64,000 nt of DNA from Paulownia fortunei. Taxonomy: Eukaryota; Streptophyta; Magnoliopsida; Lamiales; Paulowniaceae. The position numbers and the translations under genes are program-made. Under the pieces are notes generated by a model. It did no database searches. It had not been told where the DNA came from and saw nothing but the letters and a program-made list of their open reading frames with translations. This document shows, piece by piece, positions 1-12,500 of this stretch; positions within the stretch are counted from its first letter, which is position 1; each line of letters opens with the position of its first letter. The stretch is taken from NCBI GenBank assembly GCA_019321725.1, contig CM033109.1, positions 18,073,993-18,137,992 on the forward strand. The letters run 5' to 3'.

Positions 1-759
1 AAATAATTCTCTTCAAATTAACCCATTATTTCAAGAACCCACAAGTCATGGAAGCACCTAGTAGTGCATCATGACTCCTAGTCTTAGGTGAAGATGCGAA
101 CCTATTCCAATTACGAATAATGTGCAAGTACAGTCTTTTCGTCAACTAATCTCCTAATTGAGCTAGAGTATGAATTATCAGTCAAAATCCCAAATCTCAA
201 TAACTATGTATCCATTTCTAGTAGCTTAACTCAATAATGAATAATTAGAAAACCCCACGTCTAATTTTCATCCAACCTTGGCCAAGAATTTTAAAGTCAA
301 GTATAGTGGAACATATAGAAGATTCACATATTCAACTAGATAGGTGACATATCCTTTGTTGGCCACTCATTAATGTCCATAGATTGAAGATGTTACATCC
401 AACGTAAACCCTATCTGATTGTCATGCAATCAAAAAATACATCAAAGTTCAACATGTCATGCACAAGGACAGATTCTTGCACTATCGTAATAAGAAAATT
501 ACTATTCGATAATAGAATATCTCCAATAGGGAATTTCCAGGTGGGGTAGTTAAGTTTACTTGTTCCCTAACAAGCAATTGCATACATGTAATATGGTCAC
601 CTGCGCCCATGGAACGATGCATCTTCCTTTCAAGCTTGCTTCGCTCAAATCTCAACTGCATCTTTATTATCTCTTCTCAATGATCCTTAACTTGGAACAA
701 TTTTAAGATTTCAACTTTGAGGTATATTCCATGATGGCTCGCCGGACACTACTCTAACA
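1..759 (-). mobile_element. LTR fragment (element C), Copia LTR family 1, minus orientation
   Basis: The reverse complement starts at 759 with TGTTAGAGTAGTG and runs out of the window at position 1. It matches the first part of the LTR at 9593-11847 and the LTR at 14120-16229 base for base over long stretches, for example the block around 232-600 against 22346-22733 and against the reverse complement of 9940-10300. This is the 5' end of an LTR whose remainder lies to the left. It abuts sequence at 760 that belongs to the middle of another copy of the same LTR in plus orientation, so I read it as an element inserted into the 5' LTR of Copia A. CCCAC at 760-764 would be the right-hand target duplication. 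Confidence 0.75.
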
Positions 760-3700
760 CCCACGACTAGCTTAGAATAAACCTAAGCGATCACACACTA
801 AGTTAAGGTATAAATTAATTTAAGGAGATAAATTAATTTATTTGATTAAATAATGTGCCTATTTAATTAGACCTAATATGATTAGAAGCCCTACATATGA
901 TCAAGTTAATTAATTGATATGATCATTTAACTAAAATGGGCATATTAAATAATAAGATTATTTAATAGATTCAAGTATGATTAAAAAGCCCAAGTGGAAT
1001 CAATTAATTAAGTATGACTTATTTAATTAATGGGGATCAATTAATTGGACTTAATTAAATTAATTAAAGTCCCAGGCCAAGTTAATGAGCTTGTAGGAGG
1101 CCTATTCGGAAGTTCAATTGCAAAAATTAAACTTTTCTTAAAGTTTGATAAAAGAAGGAATCAAATAAGGAAAGAAGCAAGTAGAAACCTAGTTGGACTA
1201 GGATTGGAGGAGTCCTATACAAGGACTTCTCTATAGTAGCTGATTTTAGAGCTCTCTGGAGAGTGAAATCGGCCAACTCAAAAGAAAAAACAAACTACTC
1301 TTTTGTCTTTTTCTTTTTGATTCCCCTTCTCCATTAAAAGGTTCTACCCTTGATCATGGGCTTAATTCTTCTATTCATTAATTGAATTAAGAATTGAACT
1401 CTACATATTTTAGAATGGAATTGGCTTTTTGAATCCACTGGCATGGATTCAATTGGTGTAGAAAACTCCAACATGTGATACGCTTAGAGGAGTAACACTT
1501 AGGGCTCTAAGCAAATTGTTTCCAATAAGAGGGGTACGGAAACATGATTCATGAAAGTAGTTGTAATACCCAAGCCTCACACTACTCACTTGACCAATAT
1601 GATTCATGTATTACATGCTATATATATGCTAATTTGCATTAATATCTGCACGGCATATATAACATTCTTAATCGTTAGACTTCTAATGGTATCACATGAT
1701 GTTAGCGGTTGAGATCCTATAATATAATTAAGTAATTCTATATTTAAATAAGAAAAAGAATATATTGGTCAATATACTGGATATTCATAGGTTATATGTT
1801 AAAATTTTGGAAGTGTTAAAGGTGTTACTAGTAAGTTTATATGATTCGATTTAATTAGATTGAGGTATTTTAAAAGTATACATCCATGGATTAAGATACT
1901 TGGGATATTGGACATGATATAATGTGATTTAAGTGTCATAATACAAGGTCCATATGTGCATATGATTTTAGAAATACAAACTAGATAATCATTTAAGAAT
2001 CGGATGTCAATCGATTTGGAGATTGAATGAACGAACATAGGAATTACCTACGGGAATGAATGGTGACTAAGATAGGTTGCAACCAAATAAAAATGGGTGA
2101 GACACACAATATTAGGGCTGCAAGATAAGGGAGAAAATCAGATTTTACCACTACATGCCACCTCAAGCTTATACCACCTCATGCTTAGACTTTTCAAGCT
2201 AGCACCTCAACCTATTCTTCACTCTTAAACTAACAGTCACAACTTGAACCTTCTTCTGCATTATTTATGCTTCCAAAGACATATAAAAAGCTCTATGAAT
2301 AGGTTCTAAGTGATTCCAACTGAAAAAAGGATAAAAAAAACAAGCAAAGGGGAGGAGAAATAAATAAGTTCAAGTAGAAAACTGTGCAAGGTGAGCTTAA
2401 CCTACGGGTTTGGCATGAATTTTAGATTTGTTTTAGGTTTATTCGCTTATTAAGCTTTTAATATTATTTATAAATGTGTTAGGATGTTATGAGATAGGGG
2501 TTGGTGCACAAAGAAAGGGTTTTTGGTTGCAAATACTTGATTGAAAACACTTGTACTAGAAATTGTCACCTTGCTGTATTCTTGTGTTTTAATCTTCAAA
2601 AGTGTATGGTATGTTGAATAAAACATGTAGGTATCATCATTTATATATTTATATATGATTTAAGAGCATTGGAATAAATTTTCATCGGTTAGAAATTGAA
2701 AAATGGCATGATATTAAAGAAACACTCGAAACTGCCAAAGTAAGAATATTTGTTCTGGTGTGCTGTGAAGGGGACTGAATTAGGGGACTTAGACCCATGC
2801 GTTTTGGCAACTTTATGGCACGGTTATATTTTTCTATATGTTATCTAAGTGTGTAAAAATTTGAGAGTGAATAAATATTTCTAAGGATGCCAAAAATGTC
2901 TATGAAACCTAATGTGGCAGCAAGGAAATTAGAAGGTGAAAATTTGTCCCATTTTACTTGTTACAATATATCTATCGTGTAATTGATTTGGTTATTTAGG
3001 GACTTGTTATAAGAGTTATAGCACATCAATTAGGTGATCTTAGCACATATAAGATGGGAAATTAAGGTGCTTTGGATATTTCATAAAGTTTTAGCTTCTA
3101 AGTTGCAATGTTTGATTATTACCTAGTTAATTTAAGATTCAAGGTGTTTGTATGATATTAGGAGTAGTAAAATTGCCAATTAAGGATTGTGATTCATATA
3201 ATATATTTTTACAGATTATTCCACATCTAAGGTTGGGGAGGAACACTAATTAACCAAGACATGAACCGGTGTAAGGTAAGTAAAGTTCCATTTGCAACTA
3301 CAATGAATGAACATTGTATGTTTTGAAGTATTTATACCCAATGTGTTGATGATATTTAAATTGATTGGATGAAAAGTATAGTATGTACCTTAAGAGTTTT
3401 ATGATTCTTGAAACATATTGAGAGCAAGATAACTTGCATTTCATATTGAACATACCCTTCAGGAGCATTTACACATGCATGCATGGCATAAGAGTATAGT
3501 TGAGGTTCTTGCATGCACGATATGATTTGAGACATGATTTTTAGAAAGAAAATATTTTGGTTGGCCACTACTAGTGTACCGAGGCATGCTTATGTGATAT
3601 TTTAAGGCGCCACTAGTGTTACTTCTCAGAGGATCATAGGGGTTGACAGGGGGTGTGCCTCTGGTGGTCACGAGAGGGTGGACCACTTGACTATGCCCAT

Positions 3701-4697
3701 ATTAACTCTGTTGGTGGAAAGATCATAGGAGAAGACAAGGGATGAGCCTCTGGTGATCCCAGGAGATGCCCATAGACTAAGTCAATTTGTTTATGGCCAT
3801 TTGATTATTGATATTGTGCAGAGCTCTTTCTAGTGCATAGTAGGTGGGCCAAAGGCCCAATAAAATGAAGTGATTTTGAATAAAAACTCTTCGATTTATG
3901 AGTACTCAAATTTGATACAATTATATCATTTCTTAGAGATGAGTTGCATGAGATTTCATATCATACTCTTGCCATGCATGATGTTTACTTATTGAGCATT
4001 AGCTCATATACTTCATGCATATAGGTGATCATGGTGAGACTTGAGATATCTAGTTTACTAGGCTGGTTGTGGAGCTCCTACAAGCATTCAAAGATCGATG
4101 TACATGGATGACGACCTATTGGGGCTATTTTATAGGTTGTGGTTTTGATTTGACTATCTATTGTATTATATTAGTGACCTTATCCTGTATATCACTATCA
4201 AAACTCCATTGTAAATGAGTCTGAGTTTTGTGATGATTTTGATAGACCTTTTTATCATTCAAATAACTATTGTATATACAGTATTACAGGATGTTAAAGC
4301 ACTTTACTTTATTAGTGTTATATTAAACTTACTAGCTAGAAAAAAAAGTTATACACACGCATACATGCACAAATTATGTTGCACAGGTTGTTTATATATA
4401 TATGTAAACACATTTTTGGGAGGTTATGACAACAATTCGTGGATGGATTCAAGATTCGCGAAGAAGTTCATGGAGAGAATGATTTGGATTATTACAAGCA
4501 TCTTCTTCAGACAGAGTGTAAATTAAGGCTAAGGTTTCTAAAACCTTCTTGGTAAATATTAGAAAACGCACAACTGAGTAATCTCAAAAGGGTTTTGAGA
4601 TTTATTTTTATTACATGTGTGTAATTCTTGTTTTTTGTTTTGGAAAAATTTTAAATTTTGTTGCGTATTGGTTTCTTAAAATTGCACAAACCCAATA
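760..4697 (+). repeat. 5' LTR of Copia A, truncated at its start and split by a solo LTR
   Basis: Positions 774-1561 align with about 10800-11580 of the 3' LTR, and 4432-4697 align with about 11590-11847, including the shared stretch ending in ...ACCCAAYA. The interruption at 1562-4431 is the solo LTR listed separately. The small open frames inside (for example at 1045-1236) are LTR sequence and not genes. Confidence 0.85.
1562..4431 (+). mobile_element. Solo LTR of a Ty3/Gypsy-like (chromovirus-type) element inside the LTR of Copia A
   Basis: The block starts TGTAATACCC and ends GGTTATGACA, giving TG...CA ends with the inverted-like termini typical of long chromoviral LTRs. It is closely related to the solo LTR at 30058-34787: shared pieces include the start, the ATTGAGCATTAGCTCATAT stretch and the region encoding nothing near the 3' end. 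The uninterrupted sister LTR reads GCAAT at the insertion point near 11580. Here the flanks read GTAGT (1557-1561) and ACAAT (4432-4436), which are a decayed 5-bp duplication of GCAAT with only transitions. Length 2870 bp. No internal gag or pol is present. Confidence 0.8.
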
Positions 4698-4698
4698 G

Positions 4699-4711
4699 TT
4701 GCATCAAAGCC
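4699..4711 (+). other. Primer-binding site of Copia A (initiator-tRNA type, decayed)
   Basis: TTGCATCAAAGCC follows the LTR end CCCAATA (4691-4697) after one base. It is a decayed form of the TGGTATCAGAGCC-type site complementary to plant initiator methionine tRNA. The equivalent site of Copia B at 14106-14118 (reverse strand) is better preserved as TGGTATCAAAGCC. Confidence 0.7.
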
Positions 4712-6770
4712 AAAGTTCGTGCGTTTTGATACTTTTTGATTGCATTTAATTACTTTATGTAATAAATTAAATATTTATATGTGATTGATTTTGAATCAAT
4801 AAATTTCTTTGTTGGGATCTTTTCTATATTGTTGTCAAGTGCTGAAACCAATAAAAAAAGGACAAATGAAAAAATAACCATCAAACATCCACACGCATAG
4901 TGCCCAGTAGGCACTAGCGCCGCAGCGCCAATGTTTCGCCAACATTTCTGGTGTACTGGCACCGTGGTGTCAATCGAAACTTCTGCAACAACATTTTTTT
5001 GATTGCCCAATACAGGTGAATACCTCTTTTATTCTGTCTAATCGCTTAATTGCTATGTGATTGATTTGTTTTATTTGTTAAAACATGAAAAAAGACCAAA
5101 GCAAACTGAATTACCACAAGAATTGATATCTAGATTCAAGAATATAACTCTTGAGTTCATGATTTCAAGTTTTGCTTTCAAGAATTTGATTCTTGAATTC
5201 AAGACTTCAAAATTTGAGAAATCTTGAAACTTTTGATTCGAGAACTTCAAGATTTGTGAAATTTTGAAATTATTGAATTGATGGTATTAATAAAATCAAG
5301 GAAGTTGATTGCTTGATCAAGAAAATTAGTTTATTGGTTAAGTTTTTTTCAAGAATTCTTGATAAGTTCAAGAAATCAAGAATTCTTTATGGTGATCAAG
5401 GAAAGAGGCAAAAGGTGTAGACTTATGCCTATCGTTTTGACAAGCAAATGTTTCACAAATAAATTGGGTTTTCAAAATTAAAATTAATAATCAATTTTAT
5501 GAAAATTTATTTTTCTAGAAAAAACAAGAGTTTTGATCCCTAATTTGGAAGAAATTACACATAACGTACTGGGTAAATTTACATACCTTCATTATTATAT
5601 GATGATCTATGTTAAGCATATTTGTTGGATGATCATGGAGCCTAGACCAATGTGTTATTTTTTGGGTTTTAATTCAAATGAGGCCTGCGAGTCTTGCCTT
5701 TTTCTATTTTTTATTCTATCTCCCTCCTATGTACCTCCATTTGGAATTATTCCAAGGTTTCTTGTAGCTTTAGAAAATGTAATGAAAGGAGAAATAAGCA
5801 GTGAGGTTTATCTATTTGTAATTTAGCAGACATTACAAGAAGATGGAATGACAGATGGAGGAAAAGCGAGGAATCAAGACCCATGAATGTATGAGATAAA
5901 TTTATGTCATAGATAGGTCTATTTACATTTTTATTATTACCTAGATTGACCTCAATCCACTTTGGCTCGAGTGGATCGCATAGGATTAAAGGCTCATGAT
6001 CATCCATTTAGTTTATTATGTATGTAATGAATGTTGTGTCAATTATTGCTTTTCTTATGATGTATGTTTGCCATCATTAGGATAGTGAACATTAAATAAA
6101 CAAGATAAAAAAAATAATGAGATCTTGCACAATTAATCTAATATGACTCTAGTTGGAAAATGTTTCAAGTTAAGAACCTTGATGGTTCGATATCAAATAT
6201 AAATGGGCAATATTGGATGGGACCCAATCATCCATCCCTTCCAACAAAGGTAGTTTGCATGTGAAACACTGCCATCTTAGTCCATTAGCCATGAATCGTG
6301 GGATGTGCGAAGTGGAAGTAATAGTTGTCACCGCTACTAGCATGGGATGCCCGTGGGGTAGAAAGACTAAGGGTTTTGGCCACGAGTTGTGGGATATACT
6401 TTAGTTGTCTTACTCACATGGATGTTTGATGGGTAACTTTTAACACTTAGTAGCATATGGACTCATAAAATTGGGGTGTATGGGAAGAGGTGAGGTAAAA
6501 TAGCTTTAGGGTAGCATAGGGATGCAATTACTAATGTTGTTAGCTACCTTTTAGTTTACATATGGGCTCATAAAATTGGGGTGTATGGCAAGACTAATGG
6601 ACCTCAAGCCCGTTAGGAAATTGGATTTCCTGAATTTCCAACTAGAGGATAATAGGATTTGAATAATAGTGGGAGACATTTAAGATTAAAGACTAAATTA
6701 TAAATGAATATCAATAGAATGAATTCTTAAATTTTTGTCTCGCATAGGATAATTGCTATCACTAGTAATT
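4712..6770 (+). other. Leader and 5' gag region of Copia A, no readable gene
   Basis: About 2 kb lie between the primer site and the zinc knuckle. The stretch is homologous, in inverted orientation, to 12790-14105 of Copia B. Matching points include 4860-5000 against 13740-13900, 5610-5700 against the complement of 13470-13600, and 6200-6420 against the complement of 12790-12970. This shows that both elements descend from the same family. Short open frames here are broken and not conserved between the two copies. The 5100-5410 portion is a low-complexity block rich in TTCAAGA/TCTTGAA. Confidence 0.65.
5100..5410 (+). repeat. Low-complexity block rich in TTCAAGA / TCTTGAA
   Basis: The hexamer words TCAAGA, TTCAAG and their complements occur many times at irregular spacing within about 300 bases, interspersed with TTTGA. 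The corresponding part of Copia B (13900-14050) has far fewer of them, so the block expanded in A or was lost from B. Confidence 0.6.
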
Positions 6771-6829
6771 CCACTTAGGATAATCTAGACACAAAAACAA
6801 ACTTACTAACTCAATTTATTTGAAAGGAT

Positions 6830-9577
6830 AAATGTTTGTCACCATTGTGGATATTTAGGGCATGTAAAGAGGACGCACAAGTATTGACTTAATTTGTTGA
6901 TATCAACCGTTTAGGTTGAAATTTTTTTCTTGGGTATTGGATACCACATATAATCTCATCTCTACAAAGGATTGCAAAGGATGGCAAGAAAAACAAGTCT
7001 AAGATAAAGTACGATCCTTAAGCTGGAGAATAAGGCAAGCGTTGCTGGCTATAAGAATTATCTACTGAACTCTGAATGGGATTAGGGTAGTATTAGTTGT
7101 TTGTATTTGCTATATTGACAAATGAATTATACAATCTTAAATTCTATACTACATAATCAATAGAGTAATTAGATAATCAATAGGTGCATACTTGTGGTAA
7201 GCTAGATTATGCCATATCTCTAAAGAAAGAGTTCACAAGATAGCACAATTGCTTGACCTCTTGGACTTGCATAAGGTGCCAACTTGTAAATCTTGTCTTT
7301 AGGGAAAGATGACCAAAACACCATTTATGGGACAAATAGAGCAAAAAATTCTTTGTATTTGATCCAAATGGACGTATACAGTCCGCTAAATGTTAATGCA
7401 CAAGCGTACTATTCTTACTTCATTACTCTAAGATCCTTTGAAGGGTTTAAATAATTTTGACATGAAATAGAGAATTAAGTCGGCTAAATTATTAAATCCG
7501 TTGATGTGATTGAGGATGAATACTAAGGTGGTAAGTTCTTTGATTATCTAATAGAGAATTGGATTCTCTTTAAGTGAATCCATGTTGATTTCATATATTT
7601 CCTCTTTCATTCTAGGAATTCACCATAGAATCGATGATATTCATACCAAGTAAGAATGTCATTTAAGTCGGTGTTCAAAAACATTATATATGGAAAAGAC
7701 CCCTTGTAAACATACTTAAGGGTATAAAGAGGCTTGCTTCTTCTGAAATAATTGGTGGGAGTTAAGTTAGATGCGAAATCCTGCTTATGCAAATTTGTGG
7801 GTTATCTAAAGAAATCCATTGGATACTGTTTCTGTGATCCCTAGGAATTAAGGAGTTTGGTTTTCTAGGGGTGCCACCTTCTTAAGAAGAAGGAGTTTCT
7901 ATTGGATAGAAATGGCTGGATCATAGAGGTTGGAGGGGTACAAGAAACACAATTAATTCTCACAAGTAGCCATGGTGCATGAACAAATTACTAAACTTCT
8001 AGCACACCTCCAAGAAGATATGAAAGGATCTCGGGGCCACTTATATGATAAGAGCCTTTTGCTAGAGAGCAACAAGGAGAATCTACTTTTTTGGATATTG
8101 ATCTAAGTAAGGAGTAATGATGTATGACATCAATTCAAAAGATGGTGAAATGCCATGCAATCCAAAATGGACTCCATGTACTCCAATAAAGTATTGACCT
8201 TGTTGGGCCCATTAGAGAGAATGGTTTCCAATGGCTGTAATTGGGTCTACAAAATATGAAATCAAAGAGCACGGGAAGGTGGTGACCTATAAAGGCACAA
8301 TTGATAGTGAAGGATTACGCTCAAAGTCAAGGTGTTGACTATTGAGCTTACCTTTTACTAGATGTTATGCTAAAATCTATTTGGATCCTATTGGTTATAT
8401 CTATGTATTTTGACTACAAGATATGACAAAAGGATATGAAGACTACTTTTCTCAATAAAGTTATTGAGAATGAGATATAAGCTAAGCGGCTTGAGGTCTT
8501 CATATGAAAAAAAAAGCAAACTCAAAACAAATTTCCCAAATATGGAACATTCAATTTGCTAGGGCCATGAAATAGGTTGATTTTCTTAGGAATGCGAAGG
8601 CACCAAGTCTGTATAAGAGGGTTAGTGGAAGCATGGTGATGTTTGTTATATTTTACGTTGATGACATTCTACTCATAGGGATGACGTAGGAATTTTGTAG
8701 TCAACTGAGATTTGTCATCTACTAAGTTCACCATATGGGATTTGGGATAAGCATCCTAGTTATAAAGGATTGATATCTATAAAGATAGATTTAAAAAAAT
8801 GCTTGGACTATCCTGAATCCAGGTACATAAAAAGACTCTAAGGAGATTCTTGCTTTTGAGTCATAAGATTTCTCTTTTGAAGTTCATATCCCCAAGGACT
8901 TCTAAAAGAAAGAAAAATAATGACTCACATACTTTATGCATTCGAGATTAGAAAAATAAAATATTCAAATCCATGTGTGTGATTTGATATCATAAATTCT
9001 TTGAGTGTCACGAGCAAAATTCAGTTAATTTAATGTGAAAAGCATTGAAAATGATCAAAATAATCTTTAGTATTTATGAAGTACTAAAGATCTATATTTG
9101 GAGTATGGTTATGGAAAATTGAAACTAAGACGCTTCGTCTAGTTTTTAGTCCAAATTAGATGACTCGAAGTGCATGTCTAGATTTGTGTTCATCCTAAAC
9201 AATAAAGCGATTAGCTGTGAAGAATTCCAAGTTTGTAATAATCATTAATTCCACTATTATGGTTGAATAAATCGTGGCTTGCGGTGTTGCCAAAAGAGAC
9301 TATTTGGATGTAGTTCTAACTATTATTGATCGAGTAACAAAGTACTGCAACAATAACAAGGTTATTGTTCAAGTAAAGAAGCCAAGGTCTCATCAAAATA
9401 TCCAAGCAAAAATAGATTAACGATACCATGATTTTGAAAATTATTGATAAAGTCAACAACAATGCTGAAAGATTTACCTTAGCAAAAAATATAGCAAACC
9501 CACTAATGTAACCCTGAGATAAGTATTTGAAGGCATCTTGGGGAAATAGGGCTTTAATACTAGGGTAATTATCTCTA
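6830..9577 (+). pseudogene. Copia A gag end and pol remains (PR, IN, RT, RNase H)
   Basis: Reading through stops and frame changes, family landmarks appear in order. A gag zinc knuckle at 6837-6884 reads CHHCGYLGHVKRTHK, with the last zinc-binding Cys replaced by His (codon 6876-6878). Protease-like text follows. Near 7230-7330 there is the conserved segment before integrase (C-x-S-C-L-x-GKMTKTPF). Integrase pieces lie to about 7650. The N-terminal RT segment at about 8130-8350 contains a VVTYK and a GVDY match. The RT catalytic YVDD lies at 8654-8665, preceded by VSGSMVMFVI. RNase H remains run to about 9300. The polyprotein would normally be over 1200 residues with gag, and nothing here is translatable at length. 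The lineage within Copia was not assigned. Confidence 0.8.
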
Positions 9578-9592
9578 GGGCAAGTGAGAGAT
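9578..9592 (+). other. Polypurine tract of Copia A
   Basis: GGGCAAGTGAGAGAT directly precedes the TG of the 3' LTR. A purine-rich run at exactly this place primes plus-strand DNA synthesis in LTR retrotransposons and fixes the LTR start at 9593. Confidence 0.75.
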
Positions 9593-11847
9593 TGTTAGAG
9601 TAGTGCCCGATGAACAAATTGATTTGGTCATCCTTATACTCATATGAATTAATCTTATTTATATTAATATCAATTTAAATGACAATCTTTATCTTAAATT
9701 ATTTATAAGAATTACATGAAATTTTTAGATCACACATAGTTACGGAGTACGATTGCACATAAGATGACAATCGTGGAATATATCTCCAAGGTCGTGGTCT
9801 TAAATTGTTCCAATTCAAGGATCATTGAGATGGGACATCAATGATGCCGCTGAGACTTGCGTGTACGATGTAGGCTCAAGAAAAGGATGCCCCATTCTAT
9901 AAGCATTTGTGTAGAGACACTAGTGCATGTATGCAGGTGCTTGTTATGGAATAAGTACACTGAACTTTCCCTCTTAGAAATTCCCAATTGGAAATATTCT
10001 ATTATCGAATGAGAATTTTCGAATTATGATAGGGTAAGAATTAGTCTGTAGACTTGAGGCACCATGTAATCTTGTACATGACATGTTGCACTTTAATGTA
10101 TTTTTCGATTGCATGATAATCACAAGTGATTTGCATTGGTTGTAACATCTTCATATGTGGTGGTTAATGAATGGCCAACAAAGGATATATCACCTATCTA
10201 AATGAATAGATGAATATTCTATATATCCACTGTATTTGACTCTAAAATCCTTGGCCAAGGTTGAATGGAAATTAGACATGGGGTTTTCAAATTGTTCATC
10301 ATCAAGTCAAGCTACTAGAAAAGGATACATAGTTATTGATCTATTAAGGTTTCTACTAATAATCCATGCCATAGGCTCAATCGGGAGATTAGATGATGTA
10401 TGGATTGCACTTACATGATATTCATAACTGGAATATGATTGCACTTCACCTAAGATTATGAGTCATGATGTACTGTCAGGTGTTTTCCATGACTTTTGGG
10501 TTTTGGAATTAATTGGATTAATTGATTTAAACTATTAATTTTATTCAACTAAGTCACATGAATTGAGAGCCCATGACTAGCTTGAACTTAAGGATTCACA
10601 TATTGAGTTGGAAAGAGTACACGTCTTGCTAAAATATATTCAAAGGTTGGATCAAATTAATTAATGAAGAACAATTAATTTGAGTCTCAAATTTATTTAA
10701 GGAGTTACAACAATTTATCTAATTAATAATATGATTGGACTTAATAAGATTAGGGAGCCCATGTGTAGCTAATTAATTAATTAATATGATCAATTAATTA
10801 AGTAGGGTACTAAATTAAATTAAGGAGTTAAATTAATTTATCTGATTAAATAATGTGATTATTTAATTGGACCTAATATGAATAGGAGCCCTGCATATGA
10901 TCAAGTTAATTAATTGATATGATAAAATAATTAAATGGGGCATATTAAATAATAAGATTATTTACAAGTATCTAATATGATTGGAACGTCCAAGTGGAAT
11001 CAATTAATTAATTGATTAGATCAATTAATTAAGTTGGACTTATTTAATTGATGGGGATCAATCAATTGGACTTAATTAAATTAATTAAAGTCCAAACCCA
11101 AGCTAATGACTTGTAGGAGGCATATTAGGAAGTTTATTTACAAGAATTAAACTTGTCTTAGAGTTTAATGGAAAGAAGGAATCAAAGAAGGAAATGAGCA
11201 GGTGGAAACCTAGTAAGACTAGGATTAGAGGAGTCTTGTATAAGGACTCCCCATATTGGCCGATTTTTAGAGCTCTCCAGGAGAGAGAAATCAGTCAGCT
11301 CAAAAGAAAAGAAAAACCGCCCCTTTGTCTTCTTCTTTTTGATTCACTTTCTTCATCAAAAGGTTCCACATTTTGATCATGAGTTTAATTCTCCTATCCA
11401 CTAGTTGAATTAAGAATTTAACTCCATATATTCTAGAATAGAATAGGGTTTTTGAATCCAATAGCATGGATTTAATTCGTGTGGAAAACTCCAACGTGTG
11501 GATATGCTTAGAGGGTAATACATGGGACTCTAAGTGAACCGTTTCCAATAATAGAGGTATCAAATCAAGATTCACAAAAGCAATTTGTGCATGGATCATA
11601 ATTCGCAAAGAAGTTTGTGGAGAGATAACGATTTGGATCATTACAAGCATCTTCTTTAGATGAAGTGCAAAATTAAGGTAAAGGTTTTTGAAACCTTCTT
11701 GGTAGGTATCAGGAAATGCACAACTGAGCATTAACGAAAAGGTTCTGGGATTCATTTTTATTATATGTGATGTAATGCTTGTATTTTGTTTTAAAAATAA
11801 ATAAATTCCATTACGTATACATTTCTCGAAATCGCACAAACCCAACA
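9593..11847 (+). repeat. 3' LTR of Copia A (family 1 reference copy, 2255 bp)
   Basis: It begins TGTTAGAGTAGTG and ends ACCCAACA, and is the most complete plus-strand copy of LTR family 1 in the window. The 3' part aligns to the 5' LTR (774-4697). The 5' part aligns in reverse to 1-759, 14120-16229 and 22346-22733, and directly to 22734-24043 and 54777-56987. It contains many TTAATTAA words. The open frame on the reverse strand at 11300-11845 is antisense LTR and is not a gene. Confidence 0.85.
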
Positions 11848-11848
11848 G

Positions 11849-12500
11849 GTACTTCTTGCAATTCCCCTTCTAATGCCTCGCCTTGCCACAATAGTGGCAC
11901 TTGTCATCGGCTTTAGAACTTTTTTCTACTCCACTGGAGGCCTTCAAGCTTTTACCCTTCTTAAAAAAACCATTTTTCTTCCTTTCTTTTGGCATTTTAG
12001 CCTCGGATTGGGTTGAAGAGGCAAGAAGTATGACATGCTTATCCTTCTTCATGGTGCATTCAGCCATCTTGAACATATTAACCAGTTCAGTGATACTGGT
12101 CTCCATCTTATGCATGTTGAAGTTCACCACAAAGACATCAAATGAGAGTAACAGAGACTACATGATGAGATCTTTGAGACTTGATGTCTAGCCTGTTGGG
12201 TGTGTTAACCATACAACTCTTGCAGAGAATGTGAATATCGATAGCATGTGCCATATTCTCATATTGCCTATGTAACTCATTTGACATTGATGCTATCATA
12301 TAGCATCGAGCCTGCAATCCTCAACTTGTTTGTGGTACTCTTCAAGCTCTTCCTCGGTGGCATCTACCCATACAATTAGGAGCAACGTCACTTTAAGGAT
12401 ATAAGATCTTTTTTTGGACTGGAGAATAATCTGAAGGTTTCTAAGCCAATTGACATAGTTGGGACCAGTTAACTTATTAGCGTTTAGAATAGTTGCTAGT
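11849..12500 (-). pseudogene. Copia B gag with zinc knuckle broken by a nonsense mutation
   Basis: The minus-strand frame from about 12500 carries Copia gag landmarks (LTGPNYVNWLRNLQIIL near 12460-12420, a DATEEELEEY segment near 12350, VVNFNMHKMETSITEL near 12130-12080). These are followed by a lysine-rich linker and the nucleic-acid-binding zinc knuckle CHYCGKARH. The next codon, normally Trp in this motif, is TAG at 11870-11872. Reading continues KGNCKKY up to the border of Copia A at 11848, so the full C-x2-C-x4-H-x4-C set of ligands is present on either side of the stop. Gag forms the particle and packages element RNA. The frame also breaks upstream near 12150-12190. The element is dead. 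Confidence 0.8.

Larger units (their letters stand above)
760..11847 (+). mobile_element. Ty1/Copia retrotransposon A, degenerate, interrupted 5' LTR
   Basis: The parts occur in correct order for a plus-strand Copia element: 5' LTR (760-1561 plus 4432-4697, start lost to element C), a tRNA primer site just after it, a long leader, a gag zinc knuckle near 6837, protease, integrase, reverse transcriptase and RNase H remains to about 9570, a polypurine tract at 9578-9592 and a 3' LTR at 9593-11847. No reading frame survives beyond short pieces. It sits inside the gag of the opposite-strand Copia B: the base after its 3' LTR is within B's zinc-knuckle coding sequence. GGTAC at 11848-11852 should be its right-hand target duplication; the partner is off the window. 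Confidence 0.85.

Noticed and set aside
4215..4526. 103-codon plus-strand frame with hydrophobic stretches
   Set aside because: It crosses the border between the solo LTR and the LTR of Copia A, so it is an accident of insertion.
11300..11845. 181-codon open frame on the minus strand
   Set aside because: It lies wholly antisense within the 3' LTR of Copia A and has no domain resemblance; aligned LTR copies do not keep it open.
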